The position numbers and the translations under genes were made by a program. The notes under the pieces were generated by a model, which searched no databases, had not been told where the DNA came from, and worked only from the letters and a program-made list of their open reading frames with translations. From Streptomyces adelaidensis (lineage in GTDB: Bacteria; Actinomycetota; Actinomycetes; Streptomycetales; Streptomycetaceae), in the NCBI RefSeq assembly GCF_016598475.1, contig NZ_JAEMUX010000019.1, forward strand, positions 1 through 64,000: a stretch of 64,000 nucleotides of DNA. Direction: 5' to 3'. Positions 53,381 through 62,092 of this stretch are shown one piece after another. How positions within the stretch are numbered: position 1 is the first letter of the stretch; each line of letters opens with the position of its first letter.

Positions 53381-53998
53381 GTGAGCAGGGTGGGACCCGA
53401 ACCGGAGTCTGCCAAGCGAATGTTGCGCGGAGAGTTCCTCCTCGTGAGGAGAGGGTTGACGCCGGATGACGTCCGGAAATCGACGGACGCCCTTGCCGGG
53501 CGGGCCCTGGATCTGCCCGAGCTGGCGCACGCGCGCACGGTCGCGGCGTACGTCTCCATGGGGAGTGAGCCCGGCACCCTCGCGCTCCTCGACGCGCTCC
53601 GCGCGCGCGGGGTGCGCGTCCTGCTCCCGGTCCTGCTCCCCGACAACGACCTGGACTGGGGCGCGTACGAGGGAGCGGAGTCCCTCGCGCGCGTGCGGCA
53701 CGGCGGCGGCCGCATGGCCCTCCTGGAGCCGGCGGGCGAACGCCTCGGCCCCGGGGCCGTGACCACCGCCGACGTCGTCCTGCTGCCCGGCCTGGCCGTC
53801 GACGCGCGCGGGATGCGCCTGGGCCGGGGCGGCGGCTCCTACGACCGCGTCCTGGCCCGGCTGGAACGCGCGGGCGCCGATCCGGCCCTGGTGGTCCTGC
53901 TGTACGACGCGGAGGTCGTCGACCGGGTCCCGGCCGAGCCGCACGACCTGCCGGTGCACGCGGCGGTGACCCCTTCGGGAGTACGACGGTTCCGGTGA
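53381..53998 (+). CDS. 5-formyltetrahydrofolate cyclo-ligase
   Basis: Protein of 205 aa (MTHFS) converting 5-formyl-THF to 5,10-methenyl-THF with ATP. Seen: RGEFLLVRRGLTPDDVRKST, YVSMGSEPGT, VLLPGLAVDARGMRLGRGGG, and SYDRVLARL. GTG 53381 with GGAG 6 nt upstream is preferred; ATG 53348 would add eleven residues. Diverges from galU by 94 bp, as in many actinobacteria. Confidence 0.92.
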   Translation: MSRVGPEPESAKRMLRGEFLLVRRGLTPDDVRKSTDALAGRALDLPELAHARTVAAYVSMGSEPGTLALLDALRARGVRVLLPVLLPDNDLDWGAYEGAESLARVRHGGGRMALLEPAGERLGPGAVTTADVVLLPGLAVDARGMRLGRGGGSYDRVLARLERAGADPALVVLLYDAEVVDRVPAEPHDLPVHAAVTPSGVRRFR

Positions 53999-54008
53999 CC
54001 CGGACGCG

Positions 54009-54042
54009 AAAGCGGCCTCCACGCACGCGTGGAGGCCGCTTT
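54009..54042. terminator. Bidirectional terminator
   Basis: Perfect 15-bp stem AAAGCGGCCTCCACG (54009-54023) with CGTGGAGGCCGCTTT (54028-54042), a 4-nt loop, and a T-tract on both strands. It separates the convergent cyclo-ligase and penicillin acylase genes. Confidence 0.9.
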
Positions 54043-54060
54043 TCGGTGCTCAGGCGGGGG

Positions 54061-56862
54061 TCATGGCTTCAGGAGCAGCGTGTCGCTGGTGCTGCCCTCG
54101 ACCGCCTTGTCGGAGAAGGACCAGGTCAGCAGTTCGCCCTTGACCCACTTGCCCGTCTGGTCGGTGTAGTGGGAGCTGTAGGCGTGCCCGGAGGCGCCGG
54201 TGAGGTTGATCCACTTGGACTTGTCGAGGTCCCCGAGGTTCACCACCATGCGCATCGAGGGCACCCAGACGACCTCGTAGCCGCCCGCCGCGTTCCACCC
54301 GGTGGCGTTGACCGTGCCCTCGCCGCCGCCGAGCTTCCAGGGGCCGCGGTTGAGCATGTACTGGAGGAAGCCGGGGCCCTCGGTACCGAGGGTCTGGTTG
54401 TCCAGGAACAGGCGGTGCAGCCGGCCCCAGCTCCAGGTGTCGATGTCCTTGCCGAGCTTGGCGGTGAGCTCCCAGCGGGCGTCCCGCATGGCCCGCTTGA
54501 ACAGCTCGTCACGGGTGTCGGCGGCCTTCTGGGTGCGGCCCACCGCCGGGGTGGACCACCAGGCGTTGTCCTCGTCGTCGATGATCCGGCGGACCACCTC
54601 GAACCAGCGGTCGCCGCCGTCCGGCTGCGCCTGGTCCGCGTCGCGCCTGCCGCACTCGCGGACCCGCTGGTCCTCGTCGGCGGGACCCGTGGTGCCGACC
54701 GGCTCGACCGACAGGCACTGGCCCTCGACCCGCAGCTCCTTGGGCAGCTTGTTGCCGAAGGCGAGCTTGAGGATGTTGCGCCAGACCGAGTTGAAGTAGG
54801 CGGCGGCCGCCGAGTCGGCGTCCTGGGTGTAGTCCCAGCCCTCCAGGAGCTTCTGCGCCTGGCGGACTTCCTTGTCGTCGACGTCGATCTTGAGCAGCAG
54901 CGGCACCAGCAGCTTGGCGATCTCGCTGCTGTTGTCCATCTGCATCTGCCGCATGTCGTCGGTGGAGATCTTGCCGCCACCCTTGATCTTCGACTCGATG
55001 AGGCTGGTGATCCGCTGCGCGCGCGTGCCGTAGCCCCAGTCCGTGGTCAGCGTGTACGGGTAGTCGTCCCTGTCGACGACGGCCTGGTTCGCGGTGACGA
55101 TGTAGCCGCGCTCCGGGTTGTACTCGTACGGCAGCTCGTCCTGGTCGATGTAACCGGTCCAGCGGTACCTGGTGTCCCAGCCCGGCGCGGGCACCGAGCC
55201 GTCGCCCTTGCCCCGGGTGGGGATCTTGCCGGGCAGCTGATAGCCGATGTTGTCCTCGGTGTCGGCGTAGATCAGGTTCTGCGAGGGGACGTCGAACAGG
55301 GCGGCGGCCGCGCGGAAGTCGTCCCAGTCCTCGGCCCGGTTCATCGCGAAGACGGCGTCCATGGAGGTGCCGGGGTCGAGCGCGGTCCAGCGCAGGGCGA
55401 TGCCGTAGCCGTCGCCGCGGTCGGGGGCGTCCCGGTCGACGGTGGCCTTCTTGCCGACCTGGACGAGTTCGTCGTTGCGGTCGGACAGCAGGGGGCCGTT
55501 GTTGGTGGTGCGGACGACGATCTTCTTGGACGTGCCGCCGGCGACCTCGATGGTCTCCTCGCGGGTGTCGAACGGCAGGACCTTGTCGCCGTACTGGTAG
55601 CCGTCGCCGGTGAGCTTCTCCAGGTACAGGTCGGTGACGTCGGCCCCGGAGTTGGTCATGCCCCAGGCGATGTCCGCGTTGTGGCCGATGACCACGCCGG
55701 GCATGCCCGCGAAGGTGTAGCCGGCGACGTCGTAGCGGCACTTGGCGGAGACGGACTTGCAGTGCAGGCCCATCTGGTACCAGACCGAGGGCAGCGAGGC
55801 CGACAGGTGCGGGTCGTTGGCGAGCAGCGGCTTGCCGGTGATGGTGTGGTCGCCGGAGACGACCCAGGAGTTGGAGCCGATGCCGTTGCCGTTCACACCG
55901 ACGGCCTCGGGCAGGTCCTCCAGGATGTTGTAGAGGCCGTCCAGCTGTGTCTGGAGGGCCCCGGAGTCGGAGGAGGTCCCGGCGGCGGTGCCCGCCTCCG
56001 TTCCCGTGCCGCTGGTGCCCTGCGTGGAACCGGTGGAGCCCTCGGTGCCCTGCGACGACTGCGAGCTGCCCGACCCGTCCGACCAGGTCTTGGTGAGCTC
56101 GTCGTACTCGCCCTCCTGCACGATCGCCTTGTTGCGGTCGTACGGGTACTGCGGGTACAGGTCTGCGATCTGCTTGGGGCCGAGGCGGCTGGTCATCAGG
56201 GCGCGGTCGATCTCGTCCTGCATGTTGCCTCGCAGGTCCCAGGCCATCGCCTTCAGCCAGGCGACCGAGTCGACCGGGGTCCACTGCTCGGGCTTGTAGT
56301 CGTTGGCGAAGCCGAGGGCCGCGTACTCCAGCGAGATCTCCTCGCCGTCCTTGCCCGCGAGGTAGGCGTTGACACCCTTGGCGTACGCGTCGAGGTATTT
56401 CTTCGACTCGTCCGAGAGGACGGACTTGTACTCCTCCTCGGCGATCCGGTGCCAGCCGAGGGTGCGCAGGAACTCGTCGTTGTCGACCTGGCTCTCGCCG
56501 AACATCTCCGAGAGGCGGCCGGCCGTCATATGGCGGCGCACATCCATCTCGTAGAACCTGTCCTGCGCCTGGACGTAGCCCTGCGCCATGAACAGGTCCT
56601 CCTCGGAGGAGGCGTAGACCTGCGGGATCCCGTAGCCGTCGCGCTTGACGTCGACCGGTCCGGACAGGCCGTCCAGGGTTATCGAACCCTTGGTCTGCGG
56701 GAAGGAGGCGCGGACGGTGCTGACGGACCAGAACGCCCCGTAGCCGACGCCTCCGATGATGGCCAGGACCAGGACGATCAGAAAGAGACGGATCTTGCGT
56801 CCCTTCTTCCTGCCGGACTTGCCGGTCTGCTGGCCGGAGGAGGCGGTGGTGTCGGTGGGCAT
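54061..56862 (-). CDS. Penicillin acylase (Ntn-hydrolase) family protein
   Basis: Protein of 933 aa with one N-terminal membrane helix (FLIVLVLAIIGGVGYGAFW) after a Lys/Arg-rich tail. Alpha-chain signature VKRDGYGIPQVYA and AQGYVQAQDRFYEMD; a Ser/Gly/Thr-rich spacer (about 290-320); then the autocleavage/nucleophile site GIGSNSWVV, where the Ser of SNSW becomes the beta-chain N-terminus. LANDPHL, the PEIGY-like NIGYQLPGKIP, and a C-terminal GHAYSSHYTDQ follow. Family members include beta-lactam, AHL and cyclic-lipopeptide acylases; substrate unknown. ATG 56862 gives a typical signal anchor. Confidence 0.92.
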   Translation of the reverse strand: MPTDTTASSGQQTGKSGRKKGRKIRLFLIVLVLAIIGGVGYGAFWSVSTVRASFPQTKGSITLDGLSGPVDVKRDGYGIPQVYASSEEDLFMAQGYVQAQDRFYEMDVRRHMTAGRLSEMFGESQVDNDEFLRTLGWHRIAEEEYKSVLSDESKKYLDAYAKGVNAYLAGKDGEEISLEYAALGFANDYKPEQWTPVDSVAWLKAMAWDLRGNMQDEIDRALMTSRLGPKQIADLYPQYPYDRNKAIVQEGEYDELTKTWSDGSGSSQSSQGTEGSTGSTQGTSGTGTEAGTAAGTSSDSGALQTQLDGLYNILEDLPEAVGVNGNGIGSNSWVVSGDHTITGKPLLANDPHLSASLPSVWYQMGLHCKSVSAKCRYDVAGYTFAGMPGVVIGHNADIAWGMTNSGADVTDLYLEKLTGDGYQYGDKVLPFDTREETIEVAGGTSKKIVVRTTNNGPLLSDRNDELVQVGKKATVDRDAPDRGDGYGIALRWTALDPGTSMDAVFAMNRAEDWDDFRAAAALFDVPSQNLIYADTEDNIGYQLPGKIPTRGKGDGSVPAPGWDTRYRWTGYIDQDELPYEYNPERGYIVTANQAVVDRDDYPYTLTTDWGYGTRAQRITSLIESKIKGGGKISTDDMRQMQMDNSSEIAKLLVPLLLKIDVDDKEVRQAQKLLEGWDYTQDADSAAAAYFNSVWRNILKLAFGNKLPKELRVEGQCLSVEPVGTTGPADEDQRVRECGRRDADQAQPDGGDRWFEVVRRIIDDEDNAWWSTPAVGRTQKAADTRDELFKRAMRDARWELTAKLGKDIDTWSWGRLHRLFLDNQTLGTEGPGFLQYMLNRGPWKLGGGEGTVNATGWNAAGGYEVVWVPSMRMVVNLGDLDKSKWINLTGASGHAYSSHYTDQTGKWVKGELLTWSFSDKAVEGSTSDTLLLKP

Positions 56863-57183
56863 CGCTGTCCTTGCTGTCCTAACACGAGCGGCAGGTCGGG
56901 CTGTGCTTTGTACTGAACGCTGGAGCAACCATAGGCGCAGGGCCCGGCGCGACTTGACGCGGAGTCGGGAACTGGCGCGGACGACTGTTCGATCTTGCCT
57001 CGGGAAGCGTCAAGAAATCGTCAAGAGTTAGGTAAGGTAACGAAGTACTTGCACTGACGTAACCGCAACTCCACGGTTTCCGTGATCGGCTTCGCCCTGC
57101 CCCCACGCGCGCGTGCCCACATCCGGTGCTCGGTATCCCACACTCGGAAACCACGTGCGGTTCGGCGAGAAAGGTACGGCCCC
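56863..57183. other. 321-bp divergent promoter region
   Basis: Between the penicillin acylase and antiporter genes. Contains a direct repeat CGTCAAG(AAAT)CGTCAAG near 57007-57027 and an A/T-rich GTTAGGTAAGGTAACGAAG just right of it that likely holds promoters. No ORF or clear structured RNA recognised. Confidence 0.5.
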
Positions 57184-58725
57184 CTGACTGTCCACGACCT
57201 CAACCAGCTCCTGCTCGTCTGCTCGCTCGTCCTTCTCATCGCGGTCGCCGCGGTCCGGATCTCGTCGCGCAGCGGGCTCCCCAGCCTGCTCGTCTACCTC
57301 GGCATCGGCATCGCCATGGGCCAGGACGGCATCGGCGGCATCCATTTCGACGACGCCGCTCTGACCCGGGTCATCGGCTACGCGGCCCTCGTCGTGATCC
57401 TCGCGGAGGGCGGCCTCGGCACGAAGTGGAAGGAGATCAAGCCGGCCCTGCCGGCCGCCGGCTCGCTGGCACTGGTCGGAGTCGCGGTGAGCGTCGGCGT
57501 CACGGCCGCGAGCGCGCACTATCTGATCGGACTGGAGTGGCGGCAGTCACTCATCATCGGCGCGGTCGTCTCCTCCACGGACGCGGCGGCCGTCTTCTCC
57601 GTGCTGCGCAGGATCCCCCTTCCCGCGCGCGTGACGGGCACCCTGGAGGCCGAGTCCGGCTTCAACGACGCCCCGGTGGTCATCCTCGTCGCCTCGCTCT
57701 CCATGGCGGGACCGGTCGAGCACTGGTACGTCCTGATCGGCGAGATAGCGCTGGAGCTGGTGATCGGCGCCGCCATCGGCCTCGCGGTCGGCTGGCTCGG
57801 CGCCTGGGGGCTGCGGCACATCGCCCTGCCCGCCTCCGGCCTCTACCCGATCGCCGTCATGGCCATCGCCGTCGCCGCCTACGCGGCCGGCGCCCTGGCC
57901 CACGGCAGCGGCTTCCTCGCCGTCTACCTGGCCTCCGTGATCCTCGGCAACGCCAAGCTGCCGCACTGGCCGGCCACCCGCGGTTTCGCCGAGGGCGTCG
58001 GCTGGATCGCCCAGATCGGCATGTTCGTCCTGCTCGGACTGCTGGTCACCCCGCACGATCTGGCCGACGACATCTGGCCCGCGCTCGTCATCGGCCTGGT
58101 GCTGACCATGGTGGCGCGACCGCTGAGCGTCATCGTCGCACTGACGCCGTTCCGGGTGCCGTGGCGCGAGCAGACACTGCTGTCGTGGGCCGGACTGCGC
58201 GGCGCGGTGCCCATCATCCTGGCGACGATCCCCATGGTGAGCGGGATCGAGGGCAGCCGCCGGATCTTCAACATCGTCTTCGTGCTGGTCGTGGTCTACA
58301 CCCTCGTCCAGGGACCCACCCTGCCCTGGCTGGCCCGCAAGCTGCGCCTCGGCGGCTCCGGCGACGAGGCCGCCGACCTGGGCATCGAATCGGCGCCCCT
58401 GGAGCGGCTGCGCGGCCATCTGCTGTCCGTCGCCATCCCCGAGAAGTCCCGCATGCACGGCGTCGAGGTCAACGAGCTGCGGCTCCCCGCGGGCGCCGCC
58501 GTCACCCTCGTCGTCCGCGACGGCACGTCCTTCGTACCGCTCCCGACGACCGTCCTGCGCCGCGGCGACGAACTCCTCGTGGTCGCCACGGACCCCGTCC
58601 GCGACCAGGCGGAACGCCGCCTCAGGGCTGTCGGCCAGGGCGGCAAGCTGGCCGACTGGCTGGGCACGGGGAACGGGAACGGCCGGGCCCGGCGAGTGGG
58701 CGGGCACCATGGGGGCGACCGGTGA
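57184..58725 (+). CDS. Potassium/proton antiporter, CPA type with TrkA-C domain
   Basis: Protein of 513 aa. About twelve helices starting LLLVCSLVLLIAVAAVRISS, with the transport-site GAVVSSTDAAAVFSVLR and ESGFNDAPVVILV (Asp pair of CPA antiporters), then a C-terminal TrkA-C regulatory domain (GVEVNELRLPAGAAVTLVV and RRGDELLVVA). K+/H+ exchange is the usual role of this layout (CpeA/NhaP2 group). The conserved N-terminus TVHDLNQ begins at a CTG with AAAGG upstream. The nearest in-frame GTG (57082) would add 34 unlikely residues, so a CTG start is proposed. Confidence 0.85.
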   Translation: MTVHDLNQLLLVCSLVLLIAVAAVRISSRSGLPSLLVYLGIGIAMGQDGIGGIHFDDAALTRVIGYAALVVILAEGGLGTKWKEIKPALPAAGSLALVGVAVSVGVTAASAHYLIGLEWRQSLIIGAVVSSTDAAAVFSVLRRIPLPARVTGTLEAESGFNDAPVVILVASLSMAGPVEHWYVLIGEIALELVIGAAIGLAVGWLGAWGLRHIALPASGLYPIAVMAIAVAAYAAGALAHGSGFLAVYLASVILGNAKLPHWPATRGFAEGVGWIAQIGMFVLLGLLVTPHDLADDIWPALVIGLVLTMVARPLSVIVALTPFRVPWREQTLLSWAGLRGAVPIILATIPMVSGIEGSRRIFNIVFVLVVVYTLVQGPTLPWLARKLRLGGSGDEAADLGIESAPLERLRGHLLSVAIPEKSRMHGVEVNELRLPAGAAVTLVVRDGTSFVPLPTTVLRRGDELLVVATDPVRDQAERRLRAVGQGGKLADWLGTGNGNGRARRVGGHHGGDR

Positions 58726-59018
58726 GGCCGGCCTGCGAGTTAAGGGCAGGTTTCGTACCGTTCACACCCTCTGGAATCGCAGGCGTGGCCGTCCATGGTG
58801 CTCATTTTCACAGGTGACCCGCCCATTGCCCCTGTACGATGAAGGCGCACTTGATCGGACCAACTCTGTCTGACGCAGAGCTGGCGCGACCGTATGGCGG
58901 CCGTCCCGCCCCTCTCACCGGGCCCCGGCATCTACCGCAGTAGCGCAAGAGGACAGCTCTCGGCGCCCGATCCCCGTGAACCGGGGGCCGCGCTACCAGG
59001 CGGCGGAAAGGCACGGCC
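58726..59018. other. 293-bp upstream region of the MFS gene
   Basis: Contains a TACGAT -10-like hexamer (about 58837), the hairpin CCCCG-TGAA-CCGGGG near 58973-58990, and GGAAAGG just before the GTG. No own gene seen. Confidence 0.45.
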
Positions 59019-60299
59019 GTGGCATCCACGGTCACCTCGAACACCTCGAAGACGTCCCGCCCGGGCTACGGGCAGCTGCTGCGCACCCGTGGCGCATGGA
59101 CGTTCCTCCTCCCCGGCTTCGCGGCCCGCCAGCCGTTCGCGATGCTGACCATCTCCCTCGTGCTGCTGGTGCGGCACACCACCGGCTCGTACGGCGCGGC
59201 GGGCGCTGTCGCCGCCGTCACCGGTGTCTCCATGGCGCTGTTCGCCCCGTACAGCGGCCGTCTGGCCGACCGCCACGGCCAGCGCGCCGTACTCCTCCCC
59301 GGTGTCCTCGTCCATGTCGTGGCGGGCCTGTCCCTGACGGCGCTGGCCCTCGCGGACGCCCCCTTGTGGGCGCTCTTCGTCGCCGCCGTGCCGACGGGTG
59401 CCTCGGTGCCGCAGATCGGCCCCATGGTGCGGGCCCGCTGGGGCGTCAAGCTCCAGGACTCGCCCCTGACGACCACCGCGGCGGCCTTCGAGTCCGTCAC
59501 CGACGAGCTGACCTTCGTGCTCGGCCCGCTGGTGGCGACCGCGCTGTGCACCGCCGTGCACCCGGCCGCCGGCCTGCTCACGGAGGCCGGCCTCACACTG
59601 ATCGGCGGCCTGCTGTTCGCCGCCCAGCGCGGCACCCAGCCCAAGGCCCTTTCCCCGGCGCACGCGCGCGTGGAGCACGGCTCCGCCCTGTCCGTCCCCG
59701 GAGTGCGCGTCCTGATCGCCACCTTCCTGGGCATCGGCGCCGTCTTCGGCGGCATGCAGGTCTCGCTCGCCGCCTTCTCCGAGTCGATCGGCGAACCCGG
59801 CCTGAACGGCGTCCTGTACGGCGTCTTCGCCGCCGGCAACATGCTCTCCGGCGTCGTCTGCGGCGCGATCGCGTGGAAGGTCGCTCCCCAGCGGCGCCTG
59901 GTCGTCGGCTACACGGCCCTGGCGCTCGTGGCCTCCGTCCTGTGGACCGCCGACTCCGTACTCGTCCTCGCCGCGCTCGGCCTCCTGGTCGGCATGTGCG
60001 TCGCCCCGACCCTCATCACCGGCTACACCCTCGTCGACGACCTCGTCCCGGCGGGCGCCCGCACCGAGGCCTTCACCTGGCTCACCGGCGCCGTCGCCCT
60101 CGGCCAGGCGGCCGCCGTCACGGCCGCCGGACAGCTGGAGGACCGCCTCTGGAGCGGCGCGGGTTTCCTGGTGCCGATGGCCGGTACGGCACTGGCCCTG
60201 GCGACCCTGCTGGCGCTGCGCACACGGCTGGCGAGCAGGCCCCGGAGCCGTACCGTCGTGCGTGTCGTCGGTCACCGAGTGCCGGTGCCAGTGGACTGA
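59019..60299 (+). CDS. MFS transporter
   Basis: Membrane protein of 426 aa with twelve helices. The loop 2-3 signature is SGRLADRHGQRAVLLPG, typical of actinobacterial drug-efflux MFS proteins (AraJ-like); it continues GASVPQIGPMVRARW. GTG 59019 follows GGAAAGG. Substrate unknown. Confidence 0.9.
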   Translation: MASTVTSNTSKTSRPGYGQLLRTRGAWTFLLPGFAARQPFAMLTISLVLLVRHTTGSYGAAGAVAAVTGVSMALFAPYSGRLADRHGQRAVLLPGVLVHVVAGLSLTALALADAPLWALFVAAVPTGASVPQIGPMVRARWGVKLQDSPLTTTAAAFESVTDELTFVLGPLVATALCTAVHPAAGLLTEAGLTLIGGLLFAAQRGTQPKALSPAHARVEHGSALSVPGVRVLIATFLGIGAVFGGMQVSLAAFSESIGEPGLNGVLYGVFAAGNMLSGVVCGAIAWKVAPQRRLVVGYTALALVASVLWTADSVLVLAALGLLVGMCVAPTLITGYTLVDDLVPAGARTEAFTWLTGAVALGQAAAVTAAGQLEDRLWSGAGFLVPMAGTALALATLLALRTRLASRPRSRTVVRVVGHRVPVPVD

Positions 60300-60368
60300 T
60301 CCCCTGGGAATAGGTCACTATGGACTGTCGTTAGCACTCATCGAGTGAGAGTGCCAGGAGGAAGACCA

Positions 60369-60719
60369 GTGCCGACGTATCAGTACCAGTGCACCGAATG
60401 CGGTGAGGGCCTCGAAGCGGTGCAGAAGTTCACCGATGACGCCCTGACCGTGTGCCCCAGCTGCGATGGCCGCCTCAAGAAGGTGTTCTCGGCCGTCGGC
60501 ATCGTCTTCAAGGGTTCCGGTTTCTACCGGAACGACAGCCGTGGCTCGTCGTCGAGCAGCAGCCCGGCGACGGCGTCGTCGAAGTCGTCGTCCTCCTCGG
60601 ACACGAATTCGTCGTCCTCGTCGTCTTCTTCGACCTCGTCCTCGTCGTCTTCGTCGTCCTCCGACTCGAAGTCGTCGTCCTCGGGCTCTTCCTCCACGAG
60701 CAGCAGCTCGGCCGCGTAG
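60369..60719 (+). CDS. FmdB-family zinc-ribbon protein with poly-Ser tail
   Basis: Protein of 116 aa. Residues 1-55 are the FmdB zinc ribbon: PTYQYQCTECG...CPSCDGRLKKVFS with two CxxC pairs, then GIVFKGSGFY. The remaining about 55 residues are mostly Ser with occasional Lys, Asp, Thr, Gly and Ala. FmdB-type proteins have regulatory or metal roles. GTG 60369 follows AGGAGGAAG. Confidence 0.88.
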   Translation: MPTYQYQCTECGEGLEAVQKFTDDALTVCPSCDGRLKKVFSAVGIVFKGSGFYRNDSRGSSSSSSPATASSKSSSSSDTNSSSSSSSSTSSSSSSSSSDSKSSSSGSSSTSSSSAA

Positions 60720-60767
60720 CGCTTTTTTCGGGGGCCTCCGGGATCTCCGGGACTTCATGGGCTTCCG

Positions 60768-60803
60768 AGACCCCGCGGTCGTCGTACGACGACCGCGGGG
60801 TCT
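60768..60803. terminator. 36-bp perfect palindrome terminator
   Basis: Uninterrupted palindrome centred at 60785/60786 with 18-bp arms (AGACCCCGCGGTCGTCGT), followed by T-rich sequence; downstream of the FmdB gene. Confidence 0.8.
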
Positions 60804-60824
60804 TCGGCGTCTCCGGGCCCCGGT

Positions 60825-60830
60825 TAGGGT
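60825..60830 (+). promoter_or_regulatory. Candidate -10 for leaderless MTA phosphorylase gene
   Basis: TAGGGT, 6 nt before ATG 60837. Confidence 0.5.
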
Positions 60831-60836
60831 GCGGGC

Positions 60837-61727
60837 ATGGCGAACACGGAGCACGCGGGGCATGTGGAGAAGGCGGCGGGCGGGGCCGACGGGGCGGGCC
60901 TGGCGGAGATCGGTGTCATCGGGGGCTCGGGGTTCTACTCCTTCCTCGACGACGTGACCGAGATACAGGTCGACACCCCTTACGGGCCGCCCAGCGACTC
61001 CCTCTTCCTCGGTGAGATCGCCGGACGCCGCGTCGCGTTCCTCCCCCGCCACGGCCGGGGCCACCATCTGCCGCCGCACCGCATCAACTACCGCGCCAAC
61101 CTGTGGGCCCTGCGCTCCGTCGGGGCGCGCCAGGTGCTCGGCCCGTGCGCGGTGGGCGGCCTGCGGCCGGAGTACGGACCGGGCACGCTGCTCGTCCCGG
61201 ACCAGTTGGTGGACCGCACCAAGTCCCGCGCCCAGACCTACTTCGACGGCCTCCCGCTGCCCGGCGGCGCCACCCCCAACGTCGTCCATGTCTCGCTCGC
61301 CGACCCCTACTGCCCCGTCGGCCGCAAGTCCGCCCTCGAAGCGGCTCGCGGACGCGACTGGGAACCGGTGGACGGCGGCACCCTCGTCGTGGTCGAGGGA
61401 CCTCGTTTCTCCAGCCGCGCCGAGTCCCTCTGGCATCAGGCCCAGGGCTGGGCCGTCGTCGGCATGACCGGCCACCCCGAGGCGATCCTCGCCCGTGAAA
61501 TCGAACTCTGCTACACCTCCCTGACCCTCGTCACCGACCTCGACGCCGGCGCCGAGACCGGCGAGGGCGTCTCCCACGAGGAGGTCCTCCAGGTCTTCGC
61601 CGCCAACATCGACCGCCTCCGGGGTGTCCTGTTCGACACTGTGGCCGCGCTGCCGCCGAGCGGGACGCGGCACTGCCTGTGCACGAAGGCGCTGGGCGGG
61701 ATGGACCCGGGGTTCGTGCTGCCGTGA
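60837..61727 (+). CDS. mtnP: S-methyl-5'-thioadenosine phosphorylase
   Basis: Protein of 296 aa. GVIGGSGFYSFLDD, phosphate-binding FLPRHGRGHHLPPHRINYRA (Arg/His), VEGPRFSSRAES, and GMTGHPEAILARE define the MTAP family, which splits methylthioadenosine to adenine and methylthioribose-1-phosphate. The Met-Thr-Gly-His/Pro region could also serve inosine-type substrates. ATG 60837 is 6 nt after a -10 hexamer, so leaderless. Confidence 0.92.
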   Translation: MANTEHAGHVEKAAGGADGAGLAEIGVIGGSGFYSFLDDVTEIQVDTPYGPPSDSLFLGEIAGRRVAFLPRHGRGHHLPPHRINYRANLWALRSVGARQVLGPCAVGGLRPEYGPGTLLVPDQLVDRTKSRAQTYFDGLPLPGGATPNVVHVSLADPYCPVGRKSALEAARGRDWEPVDGGTLVVVEGPRFSSRAESLWHQAQGWAVVGMTGHPEAILAREIELCYTSLTLVTDLDAGAETGEGVSHEEVLQVFAANIDRLRGVLFDTVAALPPSGTRHCLCTKALGGMDPGFVLP

Positions 61728-62092
61728 GGGGAGAGGTGTCGGGTGGGGCGGGGGATTGAAAGCGAGGCCGTAAGGCCGATGGGCTCCGCGTCACAGCGCG
61801 GCACGGCCGCTTCCGGCCCGTCCGGCGTCTGAGGACGAGCCCGAAGGGCGACTCAGCGCCCACCCACCCGCGCGCTTCCCGCCTACCCTCACGGGATCGA
61901 GACGGGGTCGAGACGGGGTCGAAGGGGCGGCGCCCCTGGGGATGGGGCGGGCAGGGGCGGCGGGGGCGGAACTCCCCGTTCGGGTGGCGGAGTTATCCAC
62001 AACCGGTGGGTCGTCCACCGCCCTCAACACGATCCGCCGCGAAGCCTCATCGTGGGACCGCAAGCCGATCTCACAGAGCAGGTGGTGGCCCC
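61728..62092. other. 365-bp intergenic region with another Streptomyces-type repeat
   Basis: Positions 61741-61870 resemble an abundant Streptomyces intergenic sequence (GGCCCGTCCGGCGTCTGAGG and AAGGGCGACTCAGCGCC), different from the REP-like family above. A TTATCCACA (DnaA-box-like) stands alone at 61993-62001. No gene of its own is supported. Confidence 0.55.

Noticed and set aside
53995..56916. A 973-codon open frame antisense to the penicillin acylase gene
   Set aside because: High-GC codon bias leaves antisense frames open; the product is a Val/Gly/Arg-rich string with no domain, while the other strand has a clear catalytic protein.
61993..62001. Replication-origin signal from a TTATCCACA DnaA box
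   Set aside because: Single box with no cluster and no dnaA/dnaN nearby; expected by chance or as part of a repeat.
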